This document shows, one piece after another, positions 1 to 7,731 of a stretch of 64,000 nt of DNA. Made by a program: the position numbers and the translations under genes. This stretch comes from Bacillota bacterium (GTDB taxonomy: Bacteria > Bacillota > Clostridia > Acetivibrionales > DSM-1351): assembly GCA_023400235.1 (NCBI GenBank), contig JAEXFI010000017.1, forward strand, positions 1 through 64,000. Direction: 5' to 3'. A model generated the notes under the pieces. That model was not told the origin of the DNA. It worked only from the letters and a program-made list of their open reading frames with translations, and did no database searches. Each line of letters starts with the position of its first letter. Positions within the stretch are counted from its first letter, which is position 1.

Positions 1-8
1 CTCCGCCA
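1..8 (+). tRNA. Possible 3' end of a tRNA (Ser-like), cut by the window edge
   Basis: The window opens with CTCCGCCA, which matches the acceptor strand plus CCA end common in clostridial tRNA-Ser. A strong terminator follows at once. Only eight bases are visible, so the identity is a guess. Confidence 0.3.
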
Positions 9-19
9 CAATTCGTCTG

Positions 20-46
20 AAAAGCCTGATTTATCAGGCTTTTTGG
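20..46 (+). terminator. Rho-independent terminator
   Basis: A perfect 10-bp stem (AAAAGCCTGA / TCAGGCTTTT, loop TTTA) runs into a T-run. It fits termination of the RNA gene cut by the left edge. Confidence 0.75.
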
Positions 47-57
47 CATTTAAGAAG

Positions 58-109
58 AAAAAAGACACTGAATTTTGAACTGATATTTTCAAATTCAGTG
101 TCTTTTTTG
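58..109. terminator. Long bidirectional terminator
   Basis: The stem is AAAAAAGACACTGAATTT against AAATTCAGTGTCTTTTTT, with A-tracts and T-tracts on both sides, so it can work in either direction. It follows the 3' end of the transposase remnant on the minus strand. Its stem start (AAAAAAGACACT) recurs in the hairpin at 2727-2757. Confidence 0.75.
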
Positions 110-140
110 AATTTTGTACGAAAATAACGAGGATTTCCTC

Positions 141-620
141 CTACATTGCTGCTATTAATTTCTTAACTCCCACCATGTTTATTGCTCTTTTTAAATTGTA
201 GGCAAGGAAACCTGCTAAGCCCCAGCTCTGCTGTTGCCTTTTCTCTTCCCTTACATAACAGGTAGTGTGCCCCGTGATACCACTTAACAGTCCCGAAAGG
301 ATGCTCTGACAGGCACATTCTCTCTTTGATTTTTGGAATGTCCTCTTTTATCCTGAGAACAACTTTCTTGGCTGGTGAGTAATCCTTTCTGTCAAAGGTA
401 TGGTTGAATGGATTTATGGGGATATTTTCAGGAATATGGGTAAGCTCACATCGTATGCTTCCATACATTCGGACAGGCACATACTTTGTTTCCTGTCCGA
501 AGCTTACTGTTTTATGGGATTTCGATGCTGTACATCTGTTAGGGCACTGCCTGCAGGCATCCTTATTGGCATAAATGGCGTTTTTTCCTCTCATTTTTGT
601 TTTTGAAACAAATACTCAAC
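141..620 (-). pseudogene. IS1182-family transposase remnant (C-terminal part, frameshifted)
   Basis: The longest open piece (163-594, 143 codons) matches the C-terminal third of IS1182-type DDE transposases: a Cys-rich stretch (CRQCPNRC), then KYVPVRMYG, then HPFGTVKWYHGAHYLLCKG with the late catalytic Glu region. Near position 205 the frame shifts. The family ending FLAYNLKRAINMVGVKKL is readable in another frame and stops at 141-143. Upstream of 594 the family sequence (EYLFQKQK) again continues in a different frame. The N-terminal two thirds, including the first catalytic Asp region, are missing and no inverted repeat end was found. It is a dead fragment and cannot code for an active transposase. 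Confidence 0.8.
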
Positions 621-674
621 GCAAAATGGCTATTTCAGTGACTACTTCGTAATATAATCAAGCAAAAAATTATT

Positions 675-720
675 AAAACCCAGGTAGTTGACATTGTAAT
701 CTAACTACCTGGGTTTTTTA
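675..720. terminator. Strong hairpin terminator upstream of padR
   Basis: AAAACCCAGGTAGTT pairs with AACTACCTGGGTTTTTT over 15 bp and ends in T6. It lies directly before the padR promoter and insulates that operon from upstream transcription. Confidence 0.75.
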
Positions 721-721
721 C

Positions 722-769
722 TTGACAAATAGTCAGCATTGAGTATAATAGTATTCAGCACTGACTATT
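722..769 (+). promoter_or_regulatory. padR promoter with overlapping inverted-repeat operator
   Basis: TTGACA at 722-727 and TATAAT at 744-749 are 16 bp apart, a near-ideal sigma-A promoter. An inverted repeat AATAGTCAG (728-736) / CTGACTATT (761-769) brackets the -10 box. This is the layout expected for autorepression by the PadR protein encoded 17 bp downstream. The operator assignment is inference. Confidence 0.75.
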
Positions 770-785
770 TTAAAGGAGTGATTGA

Positions 786-1331
786 ATGATTCCGCTTTAT
801 ATCCTTGGACTTCTTTTACGCTTCGGGCCTCAGCATGGCTATCAGATTAAGAAGCTGATGGAAGAGCAGTTGGAGGACTTTACTCAGATTAAGCTGCCCA
901 CAGTCTATTATCATCTGGATAAAATGGAGGCTTCGGGCCTCATCACCGCCCAATGCGACAAGCAGGGGACTCGTCCGGAGAAAACTGTGTATAAGGTGAG
1001 TAGTGTAGGCGCGGATAAATTTCGCGAGCTGCTTTTGCAGACCTTGCAGATTGAATACCGTCCCACCTTTGATATTGACGGTACACTCTATTTTTCGGAT
1101 GCGGTAGAGAGCGGCGCACTTGCGAACAGCCTGAGCCGACATGCTGCAAATTTAGAGCAAGTTTTATTTAGACTGGAAACACATCGGGGAGAAACTCTAA
1201 ACCATATTCCAGAAACATATCGAACCTCTGCCGACATTATTTTTCAGCACCATATCCAGCATTACAAGGCTGAGCTCGCATGGGCGGAACAATCTTTGAA
1301 TCGATTAAAGGAGGATGAGGCAAATGGTTAA
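786..1331 (+). CDS. PadR family transcriptional regulator
   Basis: This is a 181-residue protein with an N-terminal PadR winged helix (roughly residues 1-85: LLLRFGPQHGYQIKKLMEE, then LPTVYYHLDKMEASGLI) and a C-terminal helical dimerisation part. It starts 17 bp after the operator repeat and has an AAAGGAGTGA ribosome site. PadR proteins usually repress their own operon until a ligand or stress relieves them. The methyltransferase gene overlaps its 3' end, so the two are translated together. The target beyond its own promoter cannot be told from sequence. Confidence 0.9.
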   Translation: MIPLYILGLLLRFGPQHGYQIKKLMEEQLEDFTQIKLPTVYYHLDKMEASGLITAQCDKQGTRPEKTVYKVSSVGADKFRELLLQTLQIEYRPTFDIDGTLYFSDAVESGALANSLSRHAANLEQVLFRLETHRGETLNHIPETYRTSADIIFQHHIQHYKAELAWAEQSLNRLKEDEANG

Positions 1332-1974
1332 GGCTAGAGAGATTGAAACCAACGAGGGCATTCAAAATGAAATTACCGTAGAGGCTTTCGACCTTTTTGC
1401 CCGGAGTATGCGGGATAAGGGCTGGAACGGGGTAGACGGTATGATTGCTTCCGGAATCAAGGGGGGCGATGTGTTGGAAATTGGTCCCGGACCCGGTTAT
1501 GTGGGCTTGGAACTGGCAAAGAAGCTGAATCCGTCCTCCATTACCGGCTTTGAAATCAGCCCCGCCATGATTCGGATTGCTGAGAAGAACGCCGCTGAAT
1601 ATGGCATCCCCGTCCGCTATGTCCTGGGAAACTGCATGGAAATGCCCTTTGAAGACGAGCGCTTTGATGCAGTCATTTCCAACGGTTCCCTGCACGAATG
1701 GGAAAATCCTCTTCGCGTTTTCCATGAAATTGCCCGCGTCCTGCGTCCCGGCGGCCGGTACTGCATCACCGACTTGAGACGTGACGTGCACTTGTTAAAA
1801 AAGGTGCTTGTGTATTTGTCCACCCAGCCGAAGGAGATGCGTCCCGGACTTGTTACTTCCTTAAACGCCGCCTACACTGTCTCCGAAATCACCGAGCTCC
1901 TGCGCCAATCCGATCTTCATGGTGCAGCGGTCACCGCCGATTTCTTTGGACTTTGCATTGCCGGAGATAAATAA
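1324..1974 (+). CDS. Class I SAM-dependent methyltransferase
   Basis: A 216-residue Methyltransf_11/UbiE-like protein. Motif I (VLEIGPGPGYVGLELA) binds S-adenosylmethionine, the acidic end of strand beta 2 is GFEIS, and FDAVISNGSLHEW plus VLRPGGRYCI are motifs IV and VI. I chose ATG 1324 because AAAGGAGG lies 9 bp upstream; ATG 1315 would sit inside that site. The gene overlaps padR by 8 bp in another frame, so it is translationally coupled and under PadR control. The substrate is unknown; a small molecule or toxic compound is plausible from the PadR pairing. Confidence 0.85.
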   Translation: MVKAREIETNEGIQNEITVEAFDLFARSMRDKGWNGVDGMIASGIKGGDVLEIGPGPGYVGLELAKKLNPSSITGFEISPAMIRIAEKNAAEYGIPVRYVLGNCMEMPFEDERFDAVISNGSLHEWENPLRVFHEIARVLRPGGRYCITDLRRDVHLLKKVLVYLSTQPKEMRPGLVTSLNAAYTVSEITELLRQSDLHGAAVTADFFGLCIAGDK

Positions 1975-2329
1975 TAGTCACTAATATTGAATCACTTAAA
2001 AAGCAGCGCTAGGGATGACATGAAAGCGTAATGCCATCTGAGGTGTGAGCAGAATCTCTATAAACGATAGTTCAAATCCCCTTTTATAAAGCGGGCGATA
2101 TCCAGATTTAACATTACTCGCACTTTTGGGGCTTTTGAAGCTCCTGAAGAAGGGTCTGTCAAACGGCAAGACCCTTTATCTTTTTATATGAAAATTACTG
2201 AAACATTAACAGTTATGAGATGCCCAATCTATGTTATATCAAGGCCTGATGCCGTTTTCAAGCAGCCATTTTGCCTTTCGTCTACTGATATGAGCTACTG
2301 CCCGGAACTGCTCCAATGAAATCTCCGAT
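1975..2329. other. Non-coding gap with one weak terminator
   Basis: No convincing gene is present. A hairpin at 2150-2176 (AAGGGTCT / AGACCCTT) followed by a T-rich stretch probably ends the padR-methyltransferase transcript. The last 80 bases read as the eroded N-terminus of the antitoxin in shifted frames. Confidence 0.5.
2150..2182 (+). terminator. Weak terminator after methyltransferase
   Basis: An 8-bp stem AAGGGTCT / AGACCCTT with an 11-base loop and a short interrupted T tail. Confidence 0.5.
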
Positions 2330-2542
2330 TTGGCCCATGCCAAGAAGGAACCTATATTCATAACAAAAAACGGCTATGGTGATTTAGTTATTATGAGCAT
2401 GGAAACCTTTGATTCCATGCTGGAGGATCGTGAGCTCGATGTGGCTATCGCGGAAGCCGAAGCCGATTATACTTCAGATGATCAGCTTATAGATGCAAGA
2501 GAGGCTCTTGCGAGCTTAAAGAGGAAGCACTTTGGAAAATAA
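2330..2542 (+). CDS. Phd/YefM-type antitoxin, N-terminus eroded
   Basis: The 70 codons contain the family core FITKNGYGDLVIMSMETFDSM and an acidic toxin-wrapping C-terminus (ELDVAIAEAEADY). Full family members begin about 15-20 residues earlier with an 'ISDLR' segment. Here STDM and ATARNCSNEISDLA are readable just upstream but in different frames, separated by a TGA near 2290. Translation could begin only at a poor TTG (2330) without a clear ribosome site. It overlaps the toxin gene by 11 bp, the usual operon layout. It is probably not functional as an autoregulator because the DNA-binding N-terminus is damaged. Confidence 0.6.
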   Translation: MAHAKKEPIFITKNGYGDLVIMSMETFDSMLEDRELDVAIAEAEADYTSDDQLIDAREALASLKRKHFGK

Positions 2543-2759
2543 ATATACAATTAAGTTACTGCCTCGTGCATACCTCGATTTGGAGGGCATATATGCTTAC
2601 ATTACTGAAACGCTGATAGAGCCAGGCATTGCTGCTAAATTGGCTGACTCGCTTGAGAATGCTATTTTCAGTTTGGAAGGCAATTTGTCCTACCCTCGGA
2701 ATCCGAGCGTTTTAGGTGTTGAAACGAAAAAAAGACACTCGGTTCGGTGTCTTTTTTAG
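2532..2759 (+). pseudogene. RelE/ParE-family toxin, truncated
   Basis: The N-terminal two thirds match ParE/RelE toxins (KYTIKLLPRAYLDLEGIYAYI, then the helix pair around LADSLENAIFSLE and the NPS turn). The last beta strands that carry the conserved Arg and the C-terminal active face are missing. The reading frame runs instead into a terminator hairpin and stops within it. Loss of this end should remove toxin activity, which fits the decay of the partner antitoxin. The homology call is from motif recognition. Confidence 0.65.
2727..2758. terminator. Bidirectional terminator after toxin remnant
   Basis: AAAAAAAGACAC / GTGTCTTTTTT with loop TCGGTTCG. The 5' arm shares AAAAAAGACACT with the hairpin at 58-109. 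It separates the accessory patch from the convergent XRE gene. Confidence 0.7.
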
Positions 2760-2808
2760 TTTGATACCCAAATATATAATAACATGTCCTGCATTGTTTC
2801 GATTAAAC

Positions 2809-3639
2809 TTATCTTTTATATTTACGTCTGGTATATCCGAAGCCAAAAATAATAGCTGATATAACAACCAATATCAAATATGCGAGGATGTCCCAGATGT
2901 CTGTAACCGGCTCGTTGATTTGCCTTGATACGATATAATTGATACAGAATGTCGTCGGCAATAAAGCGATAATTGTTGCTGCAACAGTACTATATTTAGG
3001 CCACCTGGTTTTATATATCAGTATATAAGCTATCCACAAATAGACAATTACTATAATTGAAACTGGAATGCCTAGAGGCATAATGAGTCTTTCAATTCCA
3101 ATGATTTTTTCTAGAACAAATAAAAAAGGTATGGTTAATACACTTGTGAAAATCAGCGATGTGAGTAAACCTCTGCTGCTCCACAGGATTAAAGGCATGA
3201 CAATCAGCCACGAATAAATAAGTGAGCTGATGGGAAACCATGACCATGTTAGCTTGCCAGTAATGGCAAAATTGCAAATTAAGCATACGATAATTCCTAG
3301 AACAGAAAGTGAGGATATAATCACTGCAAATTTTGAACGAATATTTTTTGCCTTGCTTTTTGTGACTGTGTCGGCATACTTAAGGGCAGTTTCAACTATG
3401 CCGTCAACATCGTCGGGTTTGCTGATCTCTACTTTTTCTCCGCTTAACAGCTCACTTGTGTTTACCTCCAAGATGTTTGCCAGCTCAGATAATAATGATA
3501 TATCCGGACAGCTCAAACCTCGCTCCCATTTTGAAACCGCTTTGTCTGTAATTCCAAGCTTTTCTGCTAATTTTTTCTGCGTCAGATTTTTTAATTTTCG
3601 CTGTTCGGCAATAAACCGAGCCATTTTTTCATTATCCAT
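2809..3639 (-). CDS. XRE-family regulator with C-terminal membrane domain
   Basis: This 276-residue protein has an N-terminal helix-turn-helix of the Cro/CI type (residues 8-62: IAEQRKLKNLTQKKLAEKLG, then ITDKAVSKWERGLSCPD). A linker of about 45 residues follows, then five or six hydrophobic segments from about residue 104 to the Arg/Lys-rich end. Such membrane-tethered XRE proteins occur in clostridia, often near stress or bacitracin-type systems, but no target gene is adjacent here. It stands alone, with its own minus-strand promoter and terminator. Its DNA-binding role is secure; the signal sensed is unknown. Confidence 0.8.
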   Translation of the reverse strand: MDNEKMARFIAEQRKLKNLTQKKLAEKLGITDKAVSKWERGLSCPDISLLSELANILEVNTSELLSGEKVEISKPDDVDGIVETALKYADTVTKSKAKNIRSKFAVIISSLSVLGIIVCLICNFAITGKLTWSWFPISSLIYSWLIVMPLILWSSRGLLTSLIFTSVLTIPFLFVLEKIIGIERLIMPLGIPVSIIVIVYLWIAYILIYKTRWPKYSTVAATIIALLPTTFCINYIVSRQINEPVTDIWDILAYLILVVISAIIFGFGYTRRKYKR

Positions 3640-3682
3640 ACTTAGATATTCCTTCCTGGTTGGTTAGTAATGTGTTGTTGTC

Positions 3683-3712
3683 ATTATACTTTGAAACAAA
3701 TGCATATTACAA
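3683..3712 (-). promoter_or_regulatory. Promoter of the XRE-membrane regulator
   Basis: On the minus strand TTGTAA (3707-3712) and TATAAT (3683-3688) are separated by 18 bp and lie about 45 bp before the ATG at 3639. Confidence 0.55.
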
Positions 3713-3849
3713 CCGACTATAGGTTGAATTGACATAATAAACCTACGGTAGAATTGGGATTCCCACGCAATTTGTGTAGGTGCCGATTTTTTATACCGTT
3801 CCTGCTGTTTGTCCCAATATTCCAGATATGGCTATGGAGGCTGCCAAAG

Positions 3850-5373
3850 CTATAGATATATGTCAGAGAACTCTATCTTTATTTTCTCGATTCTTTCGTG
3901 TTCATCCGAGTGACTCTCTGTCTGTATCTCATTTACAGTATAGGCCGGGAGTTCAACCACAAATTCGCTGCCCTCGCCCAGCCTGCTGTTTACATGAATC
4001 TTTCCTCCGTGCAGATCTATTATGGACTTTGCAAGGGACAGGCCGATTCCGCTTCCCTCCGAAGGCTTGGTAAAGGACCTGTCTACCTGGACAAACTTGT
4101 CAAAGATGGCTGTGTGAAGCTCAGGGGGTATGCCTATTCCTGTGTCCTTCACCGATATGATGACGCCGGATTTTCTCTGGCTGATATTTACGCTGATGGC
4201 ACCGCCTGCCGGTGTAAACTTCAGTGCGTTTGACAGAAGGTTTAGAAGTACTCTCTCTATTTTTTCCTGATCAAATGCAATCACCTTTTCCTCCATTTCG
4301 GTGTCAAATATCAGGGAAATATTTTTATTCCTTACAAAATGAGCTACCGGCAAAACTATGTCTTCAACTGTTTTAACGATATTCCTGTTTCCAAGTGAAA
4401 GACTCATATTTCCACAGTCTATAGTATTTATGTCAATTATATTGGATACAAGCCTTATCAGTCTGTAGCAGTTCTGTTTTATGGAATACATGCACTTTTT
4501 TACGGCGGATGCCGGAATCCTTGCAGGCTCGTCCTTCAATTTATACTCCAATAGCTGTTCAGCCGACAAAATAACATTAATGGGAGTCTTAAACTCATGA
4601 GATATGTTTGCAAACAGGGATACCCTTAGTTTTTCAAGCTCAAGGCTGGTATTGACCTTTACCAGCTCAGCAGTCTGGGACTTGACTTTCAGCATCAATT
4701 CGTTGTTAAGCGTTGCAATTTCTTCATTTTTTGCATTTATTATCTGCTCCTTTATAACCTGGCTGCAACAGGTATAATACATTATATTGGACACGAACAG
4801 GGCAACAATGCACAGGCAGAAGGAATTTATCACAAGTCCGTATAAAAGAGGCTGTGAATCACAAATAAGCATAAGTCCGAAGGTGAAGGTCATAAATGAG
4901 CAGGGAAGGATCAGCAGGTTTTGGGAGGGAGTCAGTACAATCAAGGCAGACAGTGAAAATACTGTTATAAGGTATGCAGAAATTTGACCGTTAACTGATT
5001 GCGAGTTCAGGCTCAATATCTCTGACCAGACAACCATTGTAATAATAAAGCTCAAATTCATATGCCCGTAAATATGGGTTTTTTTCTTGTTTGCACGGTA
5101 AAGAGCCAGGTAGAACATAAGAATGGGGAAAAGAGTCATATGCGCATATAGTAAGCTCTTGTAGGCTGGGATAAAAGGCCATATACTTCTGAAATAAAGG
5201 AAATCTGCTAAAAGGAAAATGCCGTTCACCGCAAGGAGGATGATAATTATTTTTTGGATTCTCGAATAATTGCTTAATAAAATCTTATCCCGGATTTCCT
5301 GGGAATACTTATGGACCAACTCTTTAGGATTCGTTAAAACAAGTACATTGCAAAGTTTACTATATATACTCAT
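3850..5373 (-). CDS. Membrane sensor histidine kinase (orphan)
   Basis: A 507-residue protein. Six hydrophobic segments span about residues 40-200, with little extracytoplasmic sequence, then a coiled coil (residues 205-250). The HisKA domain carries phospho-acceptor His259 in NISHEFKTPINVIL. The HATPase domain shows the N box (LLNLLSNALKFTP), G1 (DTGIGIP), F box and G2 (GSGIGLSLAK). No response regulator is encoded next to it, so it is an orphan kinase whose partner must be elsewhere. It starts at ATG 5373 behind AAAGGGG. It may share a transcript with the zinc-ribbon gene 90 bp upstream. Clostridial orphan kinases can feed Spo0A, but nothing here proves that. Confidence 0.85.
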   Translation of the reverse strand: MSIYSKLCNVLVLTNPKELVHKYSQEIRDKILLSNYSRIQKIIIILLAVNGIFLLADFLYFRSIWPFIPAYKSLLYAHMTLFPILMFYLALYRANKKKTHIYGHMNLSFIITMVVWSEILSLNSQSVNGQISAYLITVFSLSALIVLTPSQNLLILPCSFMTFTFGLMLICDSQPLLYGLVINSFCLCIVALFVSNIMYYTCCSQVIKEQIINAKNEEIATLNNELMLKVKSQTAELVKVNTSLELEKLRVSLFANISHEFKTPINVILSAEQLLEYKLKDEPARIPASAVKKCMYSIKQNCYRLIRLVSNIIDINTIDCGNMSLSLGNRNIVKTVEDIVLPVAHFVRNKNISLIFDTEMEEKVIAFDQEKIERVLLNLLSNALKFTPAGGAISVNISQRKSGVIISVKDTGIGIPPELHTAIFDKFVQVDRSFTKPSEGSGIGLSLAKSIIDLHGGKIHVNSRLGEGSEFVVELPAYTVNEIQTESHSDEHERIEKIKIEFSDIYL

Positions 5374-5464
5374 AATAGGTCCCCTTTAGAATGAATTAAC
5401 CTCTATTTATGAGTTCTACATATTAATACAATTTCCTCTATAAAATGGTAGTAAATACAAAAAT

Positions 5465-5743
5465 TTATATATTATTAACAGTTTTATTAAGTACGTCAAA
5501 GCCGGTTTTGCCGTCCACGTCCAGATAATAAGCAAATTGCCTGCCGCAAACCTGGCATTCCAGGTACTGCCTGGCATCCTTCTGCTCCCGTTTATCAAAC
5601 ATAAACGGAAGAAACTCGGTGGTGTTTTTAAAACCGGGAGCATCGGAATCAACATTATATGAATAAACATAGGTTGCTTCATACTTGATTAAAAAGCTGC
5701 TGCCACTGCAACTGGGACATTTTGCGGGTATATTCCGGTCCAT
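5465..5743 (-). CDS. Small zinc-ribbon protein
   Basis: A 92-residue protein with two Cys pairs, CPSC near residue 9 and CQVC near residue 65, spaced like a split zinc ribbon. The middle is rich in Tyr and Phe. An AGGAGG site sits 8 bp before the ATG. I do not recognise a named family. Co-orientation with the histidine kinase downstream (90 bp) may mean co-transcription. A structural zinc site and a nucleic-acid or protein contact role are plausible but unproven. Confidence 0.6.
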   Translation of the reverse strand: MDRNIPAKCPSCSGSSFLIKYEATYVYSYNVDSDAPGFKNTTEFLPFMFDKREQKDARQYLECQVCGRQFAYYLDVDGKTGFDVLNKTVNNI

Positions 5744-5942
5744 CTGAAATCCTCCTGCTTTTCTTATATGCCTTTATATATTAATTAGTGTGTTGTGCCA
5801 TGCCGGTTAATATGGTTTTTAACAGGCAATATTAACATGACCAATTTTGAATAAGTTATTCAGGCAATCCCTTACGAGGGAATTGTGCTAAGATTCTTTG
5901 ACTCATTATTGGCATTGCTGACCAAGGTATCGATATTTTTTC

Positions 5943-5976
5943 CCCTTCAACTCTGCATATTTATACGTTTTGCAAC
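5943..5976 (-). repeat. 34-bp repeat, copy 1
   Basis: On the minus strand this 34-bp stretch (starting GTTGCAAAACGTATAAATAT) is identical to 37666-37699 on the plus strand. Chance identity of this length in one window is negligible, so it is a dispersed repeat or a shared gene end. Confidence 0.85.
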
Positions 5977-6015
5977 AGCCTCCAGTCTTTCCATAATATT
6001 CATAATGGGTTTCAT
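5947..6015 (-). CDS. Candidate 22-residue peptide gene
   Basis: ATG 6015 is preceded by GACGGAG and, further up on the minus strand, by an extended -10 element TGGTATAAT (about 6066-6074). The peptide begins MKPIMNIMERLEAVAKR and ends INMQS. The DNA for its last nine residues and stop recurs at 37666-37699 without a start codon. It could be a real small gene or the 3' relic of a longer gene. No function is assigned. Confidence 0.3.
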   Translation of the reverse strand: MKPIMNIMERLEAVAKRINMQS

Positions 6016-6254
6016 ATATAACTCCGTCTATTTTGCGAATACTAATTTAGTAGAAAATTGTTATTATACCATTGGTGCTTCAAAAAATATCAAGAATAGC
6101 TTACCTTTTTAAGGAATGTTTTATGAAAATATTTATAAAAAGGAGTTATAAAAGTAATAATATTGAACAATAAGAGGTAACCATTTTACGTCTACCTTTG
6201 GCACTATTACCTAGTATCATTAACCGTAACATATTATTTCAAGGAGGAATAACG

Positions 6255-7589
6255 ATGAACAAAATGCTGGTTAAAAGAGGAATGGCAATTATACTTGCAG
6301 GAGCAATAACCTTGGGATTGACGGCTTGCGGAAAGCCTGCGGGCAATCCTGGTACTTCCACCAACACAAATGCCGCCGGAACTACTTCAACAGGTGCAGG
6401 AAAGCCGGTGGAGCTGAAATTCAGCCATATCTGGGGCGGAGCTACAGACCCCTTTACTCCTGCGGCCAAAAAGGTAATTGATGATTATCAGAAGGCCAAT
6501 CAAAATGTGAAAATCATTGTGGACACAAATGAAAACGAAGCCTATAAGACAAAGATAAAGGCTATGGCGGGAGCAAATGAACTGCCTGATTTATTTTCAA
6601 CCTGGGGCGGTGGTTTTTCGCAGCCATTTATTGATTCAAATTCAGTATTGGCAATAGACAGCTATATAACACAAGAGACCAAGGACAAGCTGGTTAATGG
6701 TGCCTTCAACAACCTGACCTATGACGGGAAAATATACGGAATGCCCTTTTTCCTGGCAGCAGGAGCTTTATTTGTAAATTCGGAACTGTTTGAAAAGAAC
6801 AGTGTCAAGATACCAACAACCTATGAAGAACTGCTTGCGGCTGTAAAAACCTTTAAATCAAAGGGAATTACTCCTATGGCCGTGTCAGGCAAGGACAAAT
6901 GGACCATAGCCATGTATTTTGATGTTATGGCGTTGAGGGCGGCAGGTCCTGAGAAGATAGTAAAAACCCTCACAAAGCAGGGCTCTTTTAAGGACCCGGA
7001 ATTCCTGAATGCAGCGAAGAGATTTAAAGAGCTGGTAGATGCAGGTGCGTTTTCAAAAGGCGCTGCCGGTATTTCCAATGATGAAGCTGAGGTTCCCTTT
7101 TACGACGGTAAAGTACCAATGATGTTTAAAGGAAGCTGGGCGGCAGGAAAAGCAGATGCCAAGGATTCAAAGGTTGCGGGCAAAATAAAGGTTATTTCCT
7201 TCCCTGCAATACCGGACGGTGTTGGAAATGCAAAGCAATTTACAGGCGGAGCGGTGGATGCTGTAATGGTTAGTGCGAATACCAAGAACAAGGACGAGGC
7301 CGTCAAGTTCCAGATGTATTTTTCTGAAAACTTTGCAAAGGAATCCTACCTGGCGGGAGCAGCAATGCCTGCCTGGAAGTCCGAAGGCGTTGATGAGAAC
7401 AAGCTGCCTGCTACGCTTGTTGAAGTTGTTAAGCTGACTAAGGATGCAGAAGGCTTTACCATCTGGTGGGATACTCTCCTTGCCGGAAAGGATACCGAGA
7501 CTTATTTGAACGCTTTACAGGAACTCTTCCTTGGTACAAAGACACCCGAGCAGTTTGTTGACAGTCTGCAGACCATGTACGGCAAATAA
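6255..7589 (+). CDS. Extracellular solute-binding lipoprotein of a sugar ABC transporter
   Basis: A 444-residue family 1 (SBP_bac_1) binding protein. The N-terminus is a lipoprotein signal with lipobox LTAC. A Gly/Thr/Asn-rich tether follows, then a two-lobe fold with recognisable pieces (KKVIDDYQKANQNVKI, DLFSTWGGGFSQP, YGMPFFLAAGALFVN, VPMMFKGSW). ATG 6255 is chosen because AAGGAGGAATAACG precedes it and the signal peptide starts there. Two permease genes follow after an attenuator hairpin. Nearby cytoplasmic GH3 and GH30 enzymes suggest the ligand is a plant-derived oligosaccharide. The exact sugar is unknown. Confidence 0.9.
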   Translation: MNKMLVKRGMAIILAGAITLGLTACGKPAGNPGTSTNTNAAGTTSTGAGKPVELKFSHIWGGATDPFTPAAKKVIDDYQKANQNVKIIVDTNENEAYKTKIKAMAGANELPDLFSTWGGGFSQPFIDSNSVLAIDSYITQETKDKLVNGAFNNLTYDGKIYGMPFFLAAGALFVNSELFEKNSVKIPTTYEELLAAVKTFKSKGITPMAVSGKDKWTIAMYFDVMALRAAGPEKIVKTLTKQGSFKDPEFLNAAKRFKELVDAGAFSKGAAGISNDEAEVPFYDGKVPMMFKGSWAAGKADAKDSKVAGKIKVISFPAIPDGVGNAKQFTGGAVDAVMVSANTKNKDEAVKFQMYFSENFAKESYLAGAAMPAWKSEGVDENKLPATLVEVVKLTKDAEGFTIWWDTLLAGKDTETYLNALQELFLGTKTPEQFVDSLQTMYGK

Positions 7590-7615
7590 TTCCCATAAAT
7601 ATTTTATTACAGGCT

Positions 7616-7667
7616 AAGGGCGCCCGTTTGCCTTTCAAATCGGCGGAGACAGGGCGCCCTTTACTCT
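7616..7667 (+). terminator. Intra-operon attenuator after the binding protein
   Basis: A perfect 10-bp stem AAGGGCGCCC / GGGCGCCCTT with a 26-base loop and a modest T tail. Such hairpins between binding protein and permease genes let the binding protein be made in excess and protect its mRNA. Confidence 0.7.
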
Positions 7668-7731
7668 TAAGCAAGCCCCTCTTGGTAAAACAGATAAAGT
7701 AAAAATATTTGAAAAGAAGGAAGTGAGTTTT

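Larger units (their letters stand above)
5744..6254. other. Intergenic region upstream of the sugar ABC operon
   Basis: About 510 bp. It holds a candidate 22-residue minus-strand peptide gene (5947-6015), a 34-bp sequence repeated at 37666-37699, and a small CAATCCCT / AGGGAATTG hairpin (5863-5884). The 5' UTR of the importer operon is AT-rich with no clean promoter that I can name. Confidence 0.5.

Noticed and set aside
400..606. 68-codon plus-strand frame over the transposase remnant
   Set aside because: It is the antisense shadow of the IS1182-type fragment and has no ribosome site or family match.
5885..6112. 75-codon plus-strand frame upstream of the sugar-binding gene
   Set aside because: Low-complexity hydrophobic sequence without a ribosome site; the opposite strand holds a better-supported short peptide and the repeat.
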